From NCBI GenBank assembly GCA_001485605.1, contig FAON01000012.1, positions 62,001 through 126,000 of the forward strand: a DNA stretch of 64,000 nt. The letters are read 5' to 3'. Below the pieces are notes generated by a model, which had not been told where the DNA came from, ran no database searches, and was given only the letters and a program-made list of their open reading frames with translations. This DNA comes from Candidatus Kryptobacter tengchongensis (lineage in GTDB: Bacteria; Bacteroidota; Ignavibacteria; Kryptoniales; Kryptoniaceae). Position 1 is the first letter of the stretch. Each line of letters starts with the position of its first letter. The position numbers and the translations under genes were made by a program. Shown piece after piece: positions 7,994-16,853 of this stretch.

Positions 7994-10303
7994 TTATCCC
8001 TTTACTTCAGATATTCTTCTGACCATTGAAACTATAAATCCAGCAAGGATAACAAGAACACCAAACCAAACAAGATTTATAAAAGGTTTAACACTTGCTT
8101 CAATTACAAGAACTTCTACTGGCTCACTCTGAACCTGCAAGTTAGCATCATCGGAGCGAAAACTTACTGCAATCTGTCCCGATTCAACATTTAGATTTAT
8201 AAATGTTAACTGTTTATCTCCGACCTTAACCGCTTCTGGCATCGGCATGTTGTTCCGATAATAAATCTTCGGAATGATTTGCTGTTTTTTGCCTTTGTAT
8301 GTAACTTCAATTACCGCACCTATTGCGAAATCCTGTCCGGCCATCATTTTTGCCATATCATCCGAGGTCATATCAAAGCGAATAAATTTCAATGTGTAAT
8401 CCCCAACGGTTCGCTCTTGATCTTTGCTTAGTATAATGATATCTCCAGTTGCATGCGGGTTAAATCCAGAGCTCTTTTCCAAACTCATTGGAGAAAGATA
8501 AAGATCGTTCATAAGCATATTTTTGACAAGGAAAGCTGGAAGTTTGGGATTGCTGAATATATCATAATTCAGTAAACTAAAGATATAAGGATGTCTCATC
8601 ACACCCTGATTATATTCACTGAAATACATCTGCAACGGTGCAATGAATGAATCACCATCCTTCTCAACTTTTACATTGTAAGCAACTCTTTCTTTATCAA
8701 TTTTTTGATTCCCAATATAGGTCAATTTATATCCAAAAGCGCTTATCGTTTGATTCTTTGGAAGTGAGACAACTTGAGTTTTATCATATTTTGTTGATGC
8801 GATAACTCCCAGAAGGAAAAGCCCAACCCCCACATGAGTTAAAGAAGCTCCTATATACTTTGGATTACCACGAGCAATTTTATAAGCAATTCTCAAATTA
8901 ACAAAGAAAGCAAAAGAAGATGTTAAGACAAATAGAGCTATTAAAATTTCTCTGACACCAATAATTATTAAAATTGAGGTAAAAATCGTTGATGCTGCTG
9001 TGGGAAATACAAGTGTTTTCATTAATGCTTCTGGCTTCGTTTTTCTCCACCACATAACTTGAGCAAGCCCAATCAATAGAGCCATTACTATCCCAAGTGG
9101 AAGCGTTGTTTTATTGTAATAAGAAACATCAACAGCGCTTGCTTTCCCCTGGAGAATTTTTGTTATTATCGGGGAAGATGTCCCTACTATCACAAAGCCA
9201 GCAATTATAACAAGTATAACAGAAGCAAGGAACAAATTATACTCCCTTGACAAGAGATCTGATTCAACTTTAACCTTTGGAATCTCCTTCCTTCTGGCAA
9301 ACAATAATCCGAAACCTATTCCTGTGAAGATCACCATCAATGAAATTAAAAGTGAATAAACCCACATTCCAGGATCAACGAATGAATGAACAGATGTATC
9401 TCCAAGAACTCCACTTCTTGTTAAAAATGTGCTATACAAAACCAGGACAAAAGCCAAGATTGACATTCCCAAATTCCATCGTGTGAAAGCTCCTGTTCTT
9501 CTTTGAACATACATTGTGTGGATTGTTCCAACTGCGATAAGCCATGGAACTAAAGATGAATTTTCAACAGGGTCCCATCCCCAGAATCCACCCCATCCGA
9601 GTGTCTCATAAGCCCAAAAACCACCTATTGCAAGACCAGCGCCAAGCGTTAAGGCAGCAAAAATCGTCCACGGCATCGCTGGTTTAACCCATGTCAAATA
9701 CTCTCGTCTTAAAAGCGCTGTTATGGCATGAGAATATGGTATCGCCATTGAAGCAAAGCCAATAAAAATTATCGGTGGATGGATCACCATCCAAAAATTT
9801 TGAAGCAAGGGATTAAGACCTCGTCCTTCCGGCGGGATAAAACCTTCATGAACTTGACCAGGCCATGTTTCCCACACATACTCAAATGGACTCTTAACAA
9901 TTAAAATCAGCAATAGAAAAACCTTAACAAGTGAGTAAATGCTCATAACTTCCGGTTCATATCCATTACGCCTTGCATAGCTCATTAAAAATAACCCAAG
10001 TATTGCAGTATAAAAAGTCCATAACATAAAACTTCCTTCCTGACCAGCATAAAAAGTTGAAATTAGAAGTGGCGTTGATAAATCAGTTGAGCTATAACTC
10101 CAGACATACGTATATTGAAATTGATGCGTTAAAATCAAATATAGCAGAAAGGCAGAGGCAAGTATTACTGTAATTGCTGATATGTGATAGCTTAACCTCG
10201 CCTTTTCAATCAAATGTTTTCGCCCTCTATATGAAAGATAATAGGCAATTGTCGCAAAGAGAGCAGTCATAAAAGCAATATATATTAAAATTCTGCCTAA
10301 CAT
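7994..10303 (-). CDS. ccmF: Cytochrome c maturation protein CcmF (haem lyase subunit)
   Basis: 769 residues, a polytopic membrane protein that passes haem from CcmE to apocytochrome c on the outer face of the cytoplasmic membrane. The tryptophan-rich WWD haem-handling segment (WGGFWGWDPVENSSLVPWL) is clear near residues 235-250, with flanking TM helices and the conserved HPP in FWMVIHPPIIFIG. The C-terminal ~250 residues form a large periplasmic domain before a last TM helix (FGVLVILAGFIVSMVRR). It is longer than a typical proteobacterial CcmF of about 650 residues. It is the last gene of ccmC-D-E-F, 22 bases after ccmE, and a terminator follows. Confidence 0.93.
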   Translation of the reverse strand: MLGRILIYIAFMTALFATIAYYLSYRGRKHLIEKARLSYHISAITVILASAFLLYLILTHQFQYTYVWSYSSTDLSTPLLISTFYAGQEGSFMLWTFYTAILGLFLMSYARRNGYEPEVMSIYSLVKVFLLLILIVKSPFEYVWETWPGQVHEGFIPPEGRGLNPLLQNFWMVIHPPIIFIGFASMAIPYSHAITALLRREYLTWVKPAMPWTIFAALTLGAGLAIGGFWAYETLGWGGFWGWDPVENSSLVPWLIAVGTIHTMYVQRRTGAFTRWNLGMSILAFVLVLYSTFLTRSGVLGDTSVHSFVDPGMWVYSLLISLMVIFTGIGFGLLFARRKEIPKVKVESDLLSREYNLFLASVILVIIAGFVIVGTSSPIITKILQGKASAVDVSYYNKTTLPLGIVMALLIGLAQVMWWRKTKPEALMKTLVFPTAASTIFTSILIIIGVREILIALFVLTSSFAFFVNLRIAYKIARGNPKYIGASLTHVGVGLFLLGVIASTKYDKTQVVSLPKNQTISAFGYKLTYIGNQKIDKERVAYNVKVEKDGDSFIAPLQMYFSEYNQGVMRHPYIFSLLNYDIFSNPKLPAFLVKNMLMNDLYLSPMSLEKSSGFNPHATGDIIILSKDQERTVGDYTLKFIRFDMTSDDMAKMMAGQDFAIGAVIEVTYKGKKQQIIPKIYYRNNMPMPEAVKVGDKQLTFINLNVESGQIAVSFRSDDANLQVQSEPVEVLVIEASVKPFINLVWFGVLVILAGFIVSMVRRISEVKG

Positions 10304-10325
10304 TTTTCACACCAAAATTTAATTT

Positions 10326-10712
10326 TTATTTATATTGTTTCAATGCATCTGCAGATTGATATTTTGATGGACACTTCGTCAGAATCTCTTTAGATTCAAA
10401 AACCCCATTCACATAATGACCTTTTACAACGACATGGGATGCGATCTCAAAATTATTTGGTTTTGCACCATGATGAACAACTTTAACAATATCTCCATTA
10501 TCATCCTTGAGATAAAAAACGAACTGATTTGTGCTCGCATCATAATAACTTTCCTTCTCCCTAACCCATTCACCAACGATTTGAACTTTTTTTGCCGTCT
10601 TTTTCGCTTCTTCTATAGTCACATACTTAACATTGCTTTCCATGAATGAGTAAGCCCCAAAAATTATAAAACCGGCAATTAAAACGGAACCAACAACAAT
10701 TTTAAGCTTCAT
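10326..10712 (-). CDS. ccmE: Haem chaperone CcmE, CxxxY variant
   Basis: 128 residues: one N-terminal TM anchor (about 4-24) and a periplasmic OB-fold (VQIVGEWVREKE, FVFYLKDDNGDIVKVVHHG, ASHVVVKGHYVNGVFESKEILTKC). CcmE binds haem covalently and delivers it to CcmF. Classical CcmE has His in HxxxY; here the equivalent place is C114-P-S-K-Y118, the CxxxY form known from a variant System I in some sulfate reducers and archaea. The C-terminal tail is short (ten residues after the Tyr). The ATG overlaps the end of ccmD (ATGA), so the two are translationally coupled. Confidence 0.9.
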   Translation of the reverse strand: MKLKIVVGSVLIAGFIIFGAYSFMESNVKYVTIEEAKKTAKKVQIVGEWVREKESYYDASTNQFVFYLKDDNGDIVKVVHHGAKPNNFEIASHVVVKGHYVNGVFESKEILTKCPSKYQSADALKQYK

Positions 10713-10876
10713 CTTTCAACCTCCTCTTTGTTTTCAAGCTTTGAAAATTCATCCTCAAGCTTTTTCAACTTAACATCAACCCTTATAAGATAAGCAAAGA
10801 CAAATAGCCAAACAATTAAAGCGATAATTAAAACAAGATAGATTGAGTTCTTCTCAAGAAATTCATAAATGCTCAA
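10709..10876 (-). CDS. ccmD: Small membrane protein CcmD
   Basis: A 55-residue protein starting at TTG (10876-10874), with GGAGG seven bases before it. The start overlaps the ccmC stop by two bases, and the stop overlaps the ccmE start as ATGA. It has a short N-terminal stretch (MSIYEFLEKNS), one TM helix at about residues 12-31 (IYLVLIIALIVWLFVFAYLI) and a charged helical tail (DVKLKKLEDEFSKLENKEE). Size, topology and position between ccmC and ccmE are those of CcmD, which stabilises the CcmABC release complex and CcmE. It would be missed by an ATG-only or minimum-length search. Confidence 0.85.
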   Translation of the reverse strand: MSIYEFLEKNSIYLVLIIALIVWLFVFAYLIRVDVKLKKLEDEFSKLENKEEVER

Positions 10877-11559
10877 CTTTGAACCTCCCGATATATTTTG
10901 TTTTCAATTTTAATTTTCAAAATCTCCGTTCTTGAACGAAGACTGAAAATCCATAAATATACAAGCGTAAACCCGATTAAAGAAGCAAAGAAAAGAATCC
11001 TCATATTTGGGTCCATCTTGAAACTCACAACTGGTCCAGCTCCTTCAGGGTCACCCTTTGAACCCGGATGAAGACCTGGCATAATTCTCGGCATAATGAA
11101 AATAAAGAATGGAACCGTAACAAAAGCAATTATTGAATAAACTGCTGAAAGCGTTGCTTTCCTTTCTTCAATCTCAATTGCAGACCTTAAAACAAAATAA
11201 GCCCCATAAATCAAAAGAAGGACAAAAATTGATGTCTCACGTGGATCCCAATTCCAAAAAGAACCCCAGTTAAATTTCGCCCAGATTGAACCAGTTATAG
11301 TGGTGATGAAGCAAAACAAAAATCCAATTTCTGCAGAAGCAACAGATTTAATGTCATTGTATATATCTTTTGACTTAAGATAACGAATTCCATAAAGCAT
11401 AGACACAAAAAAAGCAATTACACTTAACCACGCAGAAGGCACATGAAGGAAAATTATTCTTGCCCTTTCCCCAAGCCCGGGGATAAATCCAATTGGAATT
11501 ATAAATGCAAGGACTGTGATCACTCCAATATATAAGCTAAGCAAAATTTTCCAAATCAT
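10873..11559 (-). CDS. ccmC: Haem handling protein CcmC
   Basis: 228 residues with six predicted TM helices. CcmC loads haem onto CcmE. The WWD motif is at residues 98-110 (NWGSFWNWDPRET) and the two external axial histidines are H39 (FLHVPSAW) and H164 (MPGLHPGSKG), all three elements present. It is followed by ccmD with an overlapping start. A gap of 161 bases separates it from ccmB upstream, so a separate promoter for ccmC-D-E-F is possible. Confidence 0.95.
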   Translation of the reverse strand: MIWKILLSLYIGVITVLAFIIPIGFIPGLGERARIIFLHVPSAWLSVIAFFVSMLYGIRYLKSKDIYNDIKSVASAEIGFLFCFITTITGSIWAKFNWGSFWNWDPRETSIFVLLLIYGAYFVLRSAIEIEERKATLSAVYSIIAFVTVPFFIFIMPRIMPGLHPGSKGDPEGAGPVVSFKMDPNMRILFFASLIGFTLVYLWIFSLRSRTEILKIKIENKIYREVQS

Positions 11560-11658
11560 TAAGTTTTTCTCTTTTGGTTTATTTTCATTTAAATTTCAAA
11601 TATCAATTCGTATGCCAGAGATAAAAAGATTGATTTTTATTCAACTATACACAATTCA

Positions 11659-11673
11659 GGACACCTTGTGTCC
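11659..11673. promoter_or_regulatory. Inverted repeat in the ccmB-ccmC gap
   Basis: GGACAC-CTT-GTGTCC, a perfect 6-bp inverted repeat with a 3-base centre, about 100 bases upstream of the ccmC start in the only sizeable gap of the ccm cluster. No T-run follows on the minus strand, so it does not look like an intrinsic terminator. It could be an operator or an mRNA hairpin. No clear promoter could be read beside it. Confidence 0.35.
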
Positions 11674-11720
11674 AAATTCTCAACACTCACTCAATAAGTA
11701 AAACAAAACTGACACATAAC

Positions 11721-12386
11721 TTATTCCTTCCAAATGTAATCAAATAAAAGGTACGATGCGATTATAACAACAAAAAAATAAGAGATTAAAATCCTTAAAT
11801 GCCCTGCGGTTTCAGTAAGAGTGGTTCCTTGAGTTGAAAGTTGGGTTATATTTATCGCTGTTATCAAAAGAGGTAAAAGCACTGGAAAAGAAAGCACCGG
11901 ATAAAGTGTCCCTTTTGTGTTCGCCTTCGCAATTATCGCTGCAATTATCGTTGACGCCGAAGCAAGCCCCACGCCTCCAAGAATCAACCCAACAAGGAAG
12001 ACATCAAAGCTTTTAATTTTAAAATTTTCCATGGTTAAAAGATAAGCTATGACGACAAAAAAATTGATCCCAAAAATTAGAACAAGATTGAAAAGCAACT
12101 TACCAAAATATACAACGCTTGGTCGTGTCGCAAGCTGGAGAAAGATAACAGTTCCCCTATCTTCTTCACTTACAAATGTTCTTGAAAGCCCTGACATGGC
12201 AGAGAAAAATATCACAACCCAAAGCAATCCCGAAAGCAACTCAGCACTTATGATCTCACCAGCAGTTGCAAATAAGATCATTGAAATAGTAACAACAACA
12301 AACATGATCAAAGCATTTAAAGCATACCTTGTCCTCAGCTCCGACTTTAAATCCTTCAAAAAAATTGCCCAGATGCTACTTAACAA
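11721..12386 (-). CDS. ccmB: Haem exporter ABC permease CcmB
   Basis: 221 residues, an integral membrane protein with six hydrophobic segments. The N-terminal stretch with KDLKSELRTRYALN followed by MFVVVTISMILFA, and the loop LSRTFVSEEDRGTVIFLQLATRP, are the conserved CcmB landmarks. With CcmA and CcmC it forms the ABC complex that releases holo-CcmE. Its start overlaps the end of ccmA by 11 bases. Only the short tail (LLFDYIWKE) follows the last TM helix. Confidence 0.92.
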   Translation of the reverse strand: MLSSIWAIFLKDLKSELRTRYALNALIMFVVVTISMILFATAGEIISAELLSGLLWVVIFFSAMSGLSRTFVSEEDRGTVIFLQLATRPSVVYFGKLLFNLVLIFGINFFVVIAYLLTMENFKIKSFDVFLVGLILGGVGLASASTIIAAIIAKANTKGTLYPVLSFPVLLPLLITAINITQLSTQGTTLTETAGHLRILISYFFVVIIASYLLFDYIWKE

Positions 12387-13029
12387 TTTGATTTCTTACC
12401 CTTTGTTTTAATTCATCAAGATTTATAACATCATCACACATTTGAAGCTCTTCTGGTTCATTAGTTGCAACGATCAAAATTCCTTTTTTCTTTTGTTCCT
12501 CAGCTATAGCCCAAACCATCTCAACCCCTTCTATGTCAAGGTTTGATGTTGGTTCATCAAGTATTAAGAGAATAGGCTCATGAAGAAGCGCACAAGCATA
12601 TTTCAAGCGCTGTTTCATCCCGGAAGAATAGCCACGGACAAGATCATAACGGCGAGAGTAAAGGTTTACACGCTTTAAAACATCTTCAATTTTTTCTTTA
12701 TAATTTTTCAAACCCCTTATCCTTGCAAGTATTTCAAGATTTTCATATCCCGTGAATTCATCATAAATCTGCAGGTAAGGAGCAACAAATCCAACATATT
12801 TAAACCAGTCAATTTTATCTATCTTTTTACCATCAATTTGATAAATTACTTCACCAGAGCTTGGGCTCAAAAGACCTGCGATTATCTTGACAAGTGTTGA
12901 TTTCCCAGAACCATTCTTTCCAGCAATAGCAAGGGATGAGCCAACACCAAGCTCAAAATTTACCGAATCAAAAACAAGCAAACGCCCAAAACTTTTCCTT
13001 ATGTTCTTTCCTATCAATTTGAATTCCAC
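12376..13029 (-). CDS. ccmA: Haem exporter ABC ATPase CcmA
   Basis: 217 residues, a single ABC ATPase domain. Walker A is G37-KNGSGKS-T45, the signature is YSSGMKQRLKYACAL, and Walker B is ILLILDEPTSNLD, followed by the H-loop position occupied by N (VATNEPEE). ATP hydrolysis by CcmAB drives release of haem-loaded CcmE from CcmC. It overlaps ccmB by 11 bases and begins 18 bases after a secreted protease gene on the same strand, with no terminator in between, so the operon may start well upstream. Confidence 0.9.
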   Translation of the reverse strand: MEFKLIGKNIRKSFGRLLVFDSVNFELGVGSSLAIAGKNGSGKSTLVKIIAGLLSPSSGEVIYQIDGKKIDKIDWFKYVGFVAPYLQIYDEFTGYENLEILARIRGLKNYKEKIEDVLKRVNLYSRRYDLVRGYSSGMKQRLKYACALLHEPILLILDEPTSNLDIEGVEMVWAIAEEQKKKGILIVATNEPEELQMCDDVINLDELKQRVRNQIVK

Positions 13030-13047
13030 TTGAAAATCAAATTTGAT

Positions 13048-14712
13048 TCATTTTCTTATCAAAACGAACTTACCGGTCTTTTCACTTCCACCTGAATTAA
13101 CGAAATAAATATAAACCCCGCTTTTCACAAGTTGACCGAGATTATTTCTCCCATTCCAGCTCACAAAATAATTTCCGAAATTAAATTCGGGTTTCAACTT
13201 TTCCGAATACACAAGGTCAAGTCCAACAGTGAAAATTTTTAATTCAACTTCATCAGCTCCAGAATCAACAGGGATCAAAATTTTTTCAATCCCATCCGCA
13301 TAAAAAGGATTTGGGAAAACATTTCTATCTTTGACAAATGCAACTTGCAAATTTAAGATATTTAAATTCCCCCAATTATCAAAATCTGGAACAATTAACT
13401 TTACCCTTAAACCATTTCCAAGTGATGTATAACCTTCGCTATAGGTTCCAGTGGTTATGTGATACTGGAAAATGAATTCATCTTCAGAGCGAGCAAACCC
13501 AGAATTTAAATTCACATTTGAAATCACAGCAACCACTGTGTCATTTCGCCAGATGAACATATAATACTGCGTGGAAAATGCTCCTGCGGAATTTTTTACG
13601 CTCGCTTCGTTTGATGTCATAATAACTGGTTGTGTTTCAAATCTAACCTCCGGGTAATTCGCTCCTTCTTTATAATACCCCGCTCTCGCCCTTCTTCCTG
13701 TGTAATAATTCCAAAGCGAAAACTCAACAAATTCACGCTTTAAACTGCTGTTAAAGGAATTTAAACTGAGCTCAAGCGAAGCAAGAGCTGAGTGATTTCT
13801 TATATTTTCCCATGCTTTAACAATCACCTCATGCGTGAACCTTTCCTGCAAGAATATCCCCAAAACCACAAGGTCATAGCCATCATGGAAATAAATTGGG
13901 GTGCTCGTTGCTCTGAAAAATCTTGGTATATATGCATAATAATCATTTACATCATCAAAAACAGCTTCCTCAAGCCAAGTTGAGGTCATCTCGTAAAACC
14001 ATATATCTTCCTCCCAAAGTCCATAGGATAAAAGTTGAACTGCATGACCAAATTCATGCGCAAGCGTTACCTTAAGAGCGTTTATTCCACGAGTATAGTA
14101 GGAAGCTTCATAATAAGAGTTGTCAATTCGCATAAAGCTTATATATCTTTTTGCAACCCCGTTTCTTGGGAGCGGATTTAAATAATCAAAGACTGTTTCT
14201 CCGTAAAGCCCCTCCTGAAGATTTTGAATGTAAATATCATACTCAACCCCACCCCCGATGCCACCATCGTTGAAATCAAACTCAAAGCCGAAAAAATTCA
14301 CCACGACATTAAAAACTGAATCAATATACTTTGAAACTGAATCAACATACATCTTCCACGAGTTTGGAATTTTCCTCCCATACTCATCAAAAAGAAATGG
14401 TTCATTTACGCCCGTTGTATCAAAATGAATTCTAAATTTCCCGCTTTGAGATAAAACGCTTGTTTGAAGTTGCGGTCTTTCAAGTGACTTTTTTATATTG
14501 CTCTTTTGAATCTCGTTAAACTTATCCCAGTTTTTACCAGCTTCAACATAAAGTCTGAAACCACATTTACCCGTATCAAAAGGCTTAAAGTCAAAGGGTT
14601 TATCAACTTCAATTCCAGATCTATCGCAAATCGTGTAATAAATTTGCTCAATTTTCTTATCCTGCGAAAGCAAAAAACCAGCAAGTAAGAAAAGGAAAAC
14701 AAATTTTCTCAT
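13048..14712 (-). CDS. Secreted metalloprotease, MXAN_6640-like
   Basis: 554 residues. Signal peptide about 1-16 (MRKFVFLFLLAGFLLS). The zinc site is H219-E-F-G-H223, followed about 25 residues on by TSTWLEEAVFDDVNDYYAY. That WxE-E...DDVNDY pattern after HEFxH is the layout of the MXAN_6640 family of putative metalloproteases. The last ~90 residues (NPFYADGIEKILIP, then NNLGQLVKSGVYIYFV, ending GKFVLIRK) form a divergent type IX/FlgD-like sorting domain. Its ATG overlaps the stop of the FG-GAP gene upstream (4 bases), so the two are coupled. The catalytic call is from motifs only; the substrate is unknown. Confidence 0.75.
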   Translation of the reverse strand: MRKFVFLFLLAGFLLSQDKKIEQIYYTICDRSGIEVDKPFDFKPFDTGKCGFRLYVEAGKNWDKFNEIQKSNIKKSLERPQLQTSVLSQSGKFRIHFDTTGVNEPFLFDEYGRKIPNSWKMYVDSVSKYIDSVFNVVVNFFGFEFDFNDGGIGGGVEYDIYIQNLQEGLYGETVFDYLNPLPRNGVAKRYISFMRIDNSYYEASYYTRGINALKVTLAHEFGHAVQLLSYGLWEEDIWFYEMTSTWLEEAVFDDVNDYYAYIPRFFRATSTPIYFHDGYDLVVLGIFLQERFTHEVIVKAWENIRNHSALASLELSLNSFNSSLKREFVEFSLWNYYTGRRARAGYYKEGANYPEVRFETQPVIMTSNEASVKNSAGAFSTQYYMFIWRNDTVVAVISNVNLNSGFARSEDEFIFQYHITTGTYSEGYTSLGNGLRVKLIVPDFDNWGNLNILNLQVAFVKDRNVFPNPFYADGIEKILIPVDSGADEVELKIFTVGLDLVYSEKLKPEFNFGNYFVSWNGRNNLGQLVKSGVYIYFVNSGGSEKTGKFVLIRK

Positions 14713-16853
14713 TTGAATTCGCCATTTTTGTTTATCAAAAATCCAAGCCCTCCATTTGTTCCATTAAGCAAAATTAAATCTGGATAACCATCATAATTCA
14801 CATCAGCAACACCGATTGAGTTAATTTTATCTCCAGAGCTGTAAATCTGCGTTTTTTCAAATTTTTCATCTTTGTTTATGTAAAGGTAAAATTTATTCCT
14901 TAATTTATCAAAAACAACAAAGTCCTTTTTAAAATCCCCGGTGAAATCCGCAACTTTTAGAAGTTTATGAGCGGAAAGGTGGATATGAGTATCTATTCTT
15001 TTCCTTAGTTTAAATTTCCCCAACCCATCATTAAAGAAGAGATTTATCTCTCCATCTGAAATTTTCACTGTTGAATAATCGTAATAGACAAGTATATCTT
15101 GATAACCATCACCGTTGAAATCATCAATATAAAGAAAAGCACGCCTTATTAACCTATTCAAATTCACCGAATAATCCCTCACATATTCTCCCTCCTTTTT
15201 TCTGATAAAAATGTTAAATTTAACACTGCCCCCATCCCGATTGATAAGCGCAATATCAAAGAAACCATCTCTGTTAAAATCACCAACTGCAAAGGCGATG
15301 ACCTTTGTGCTGTCAATTTCTTTTATGGTGATCTCATTAAATTCGGACTGACCCTCTGGCTTTATCAAAATTAGATTTGAATCAGATATGGAAAGAAAAA
15401 TGGCAGGTGTTTTATCACTGGACAAACCCATAAAAACTGGCTTCGGCTTATCAAAATTGTATTTAAAAATTTCCGTTACTTTCCCCTTTCCCTCAAACTT
15501 AAAAATAGAAACATTTCCAGTCTCGTAATTTGAGCATAAAAGATAATTAAGATTTGAAAAAGAGAATAACTTAACATCTGTAAATGCTCCATCCCCTCTA
15601 TTCAAAACAATTGAAAAACCATCATTCATAGAGTAAATGAGTGGGAAACCTAAACTATCCCCAACAGTTATAAAATCAATGCATCCATCCCTATCAAAGT
15701 CTGCAACCGCAAGGTCAGATGAATTTGATCCCACAGCAAGCCATGAATTTTCAAATGTTTTAAATCTATCGCTAGAGTAAAAAATTCTAAGTCTATTTCT
15801 AACGGAATCAAGAGAGATGATATCATCCCTTCCGTTTCCGTCAAGGTCTGCACATTCAATATGAGCGGTTCCTTCGCTCAAAAATTCATATCTTTCAAAA
15901 TCAATTCCAGAGTTTATAAAAATAAACAGTTTCTCCCCATTGCTTACCGCAACATCTTTAAAACCATCACCATTAAAATCACCAATTGAAATCATTAATG
16001 GCTTTGGGATTTTAAATTTAAATTTTAAATTTATCCCCGCTTGTGTAGTGTAATAAAATTGAACCTCGCCAAGATAATAAAAAGAGATAACATAATCAAA
16101 AAAGCCATCGTTGTTTAAATCTGCGACCACAAAATCATTTGGTTCTTCTGGAAGTTTATAATTATATGTGAGCCCGAACTTTCCATCCCCCCTTCCGTAT
16201 GAGATAACGAGCAAATTATTTAGCCAATCAATTCCAGCAAGATCTGGGACATCGTCATAGTTTAAATCTTGAATTTGAATTTTTTTGAAAGGCGTCTTCG
16301 GGAGAAGATTAACGGGATTTGAGAATTGATTTAACTTTGTTTGATAATTTACCGTTATACCAAGCATTATCTTTCCGACCGTTATCACATCTTTAAGCCC
16401 ATTTAAATCAACATCTGAGCAAATAAGCATATCTGGATAAACCCCCGTTTCAAAAAAAGCAAATTTTCTAAAACCAAGCGTATCTCTTTTAAAAATTTCA
16501 ACTGTTGATCTTGCTCTGTAAACCGCAAGGATTTCAGATACACCGTCATTATCAATATCATTTAACTTAACATCTGCTGGCATTTCTCTTACCGGGATGC
16601 TGAAGTAAAAGTTAAATTCTCCTTTTCCATTATTTTCAAGACAAGTTATCGCACGACGTGAGGAAACAACTATATCGTAAAAATTATCTCCATTTAAATT
16701 TCCGATTGAAAAAGTGGATGAACCTTCGGGAAGAGGAAATTCACTTATAAAAAAAATTGGGGAAAATCTATTTTGAGAAGTTAAAACCTCAATGTAAAAC
16801 GTGAACAAAAAAAGGAAAAGTCTATGGATTTTCAGCTCTTTGTTTTCTGGCAT
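14709..16853 (-). CDS. FG-GAP/VCBS repeat protein
   Basis: 714 residues, exported by an N-terminal hydrophobic segment (RLFLFLFTFYIEVLTSQ, about 11-27). At least twelve calcium-loop motifs of the DxNxDGxxD type are spread evenly, for example NLNGDNFYDIVV, DIDNDGVSEIL, DLNNDGFFDYVI, DFNGDGFKDVAV, DFDRDGCIDFIT, DFNRDGFFDIAL, DFNGDGYQDILV and DVNYDGYPDLIL, which fits an integrin-like beta-propeller. No sorting domain is seen at the C-terminus, unlike its neighbours. The start overlaps the thioesterase end by 32 bases and the stop overlaps the metalloprotease start, so it sits in a tightly coupled set. Confidence 0.75.
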   Translation of the reverse strand: MPENKELKIHRLFLFLFTFYIEVLTSQNRFSPIFFISEFPLPEGSSTFSIGNLNGDNFYDIVVSSRRAITCLENNGKGEFNFYFSIPVREMPADVKLNDIDNDGVSEILAVYRARSTVEIFKRDTLGFRKFAFFETGVYPDMLICSDVDLNGLKDVITVGKIMLGITVNYQTKLNQFSNPVNLLPKTPFKKIQIQDLNYDDVPDLAGIDWLNNLLVISYGRGDGKFGLTYNYKLPEEPNDFVVADLNNDGFFDYVISFYYLGEVQFYYTTQAGINLKFKFKIPKPLMISIGDFNGDGFKDVAVSNGEKLFIFINSGIDFERYEFLSEGTAHIECADLDGNGRDDIISLDSVRNRLRIFYSSDRFKTFENSWLAVGSNSSDLAVADFDRDGCIDFITVGDSLGFPLIYSMNDGFSIVLNRGDGAFTDVKLFSFSNLNYLLCSNYETGNVSIFKFEGKGKVTEIFKYNFDKPKPVFMGLSSDKTPAIFLSISDSNLILIKPEGQSEFNEITIKEIDSTKVIAFAVGDFNRDGFFDIALINRDGGSVKFNIFIRKKEGEYVRDYSVNLNRLIRRAFLYIDDFNGDGYQDILVYYDYSTVKISDGEINLFFNDGLGKFKLRKRIDTHIHLSAHKLLKVADFTGDFKKDFVVFDKLRNKFYLYINKDEKFEKTQIYSSGDKINSIGVADVNYDGYPDLILLNGTNGGLGFLINKNGEFK

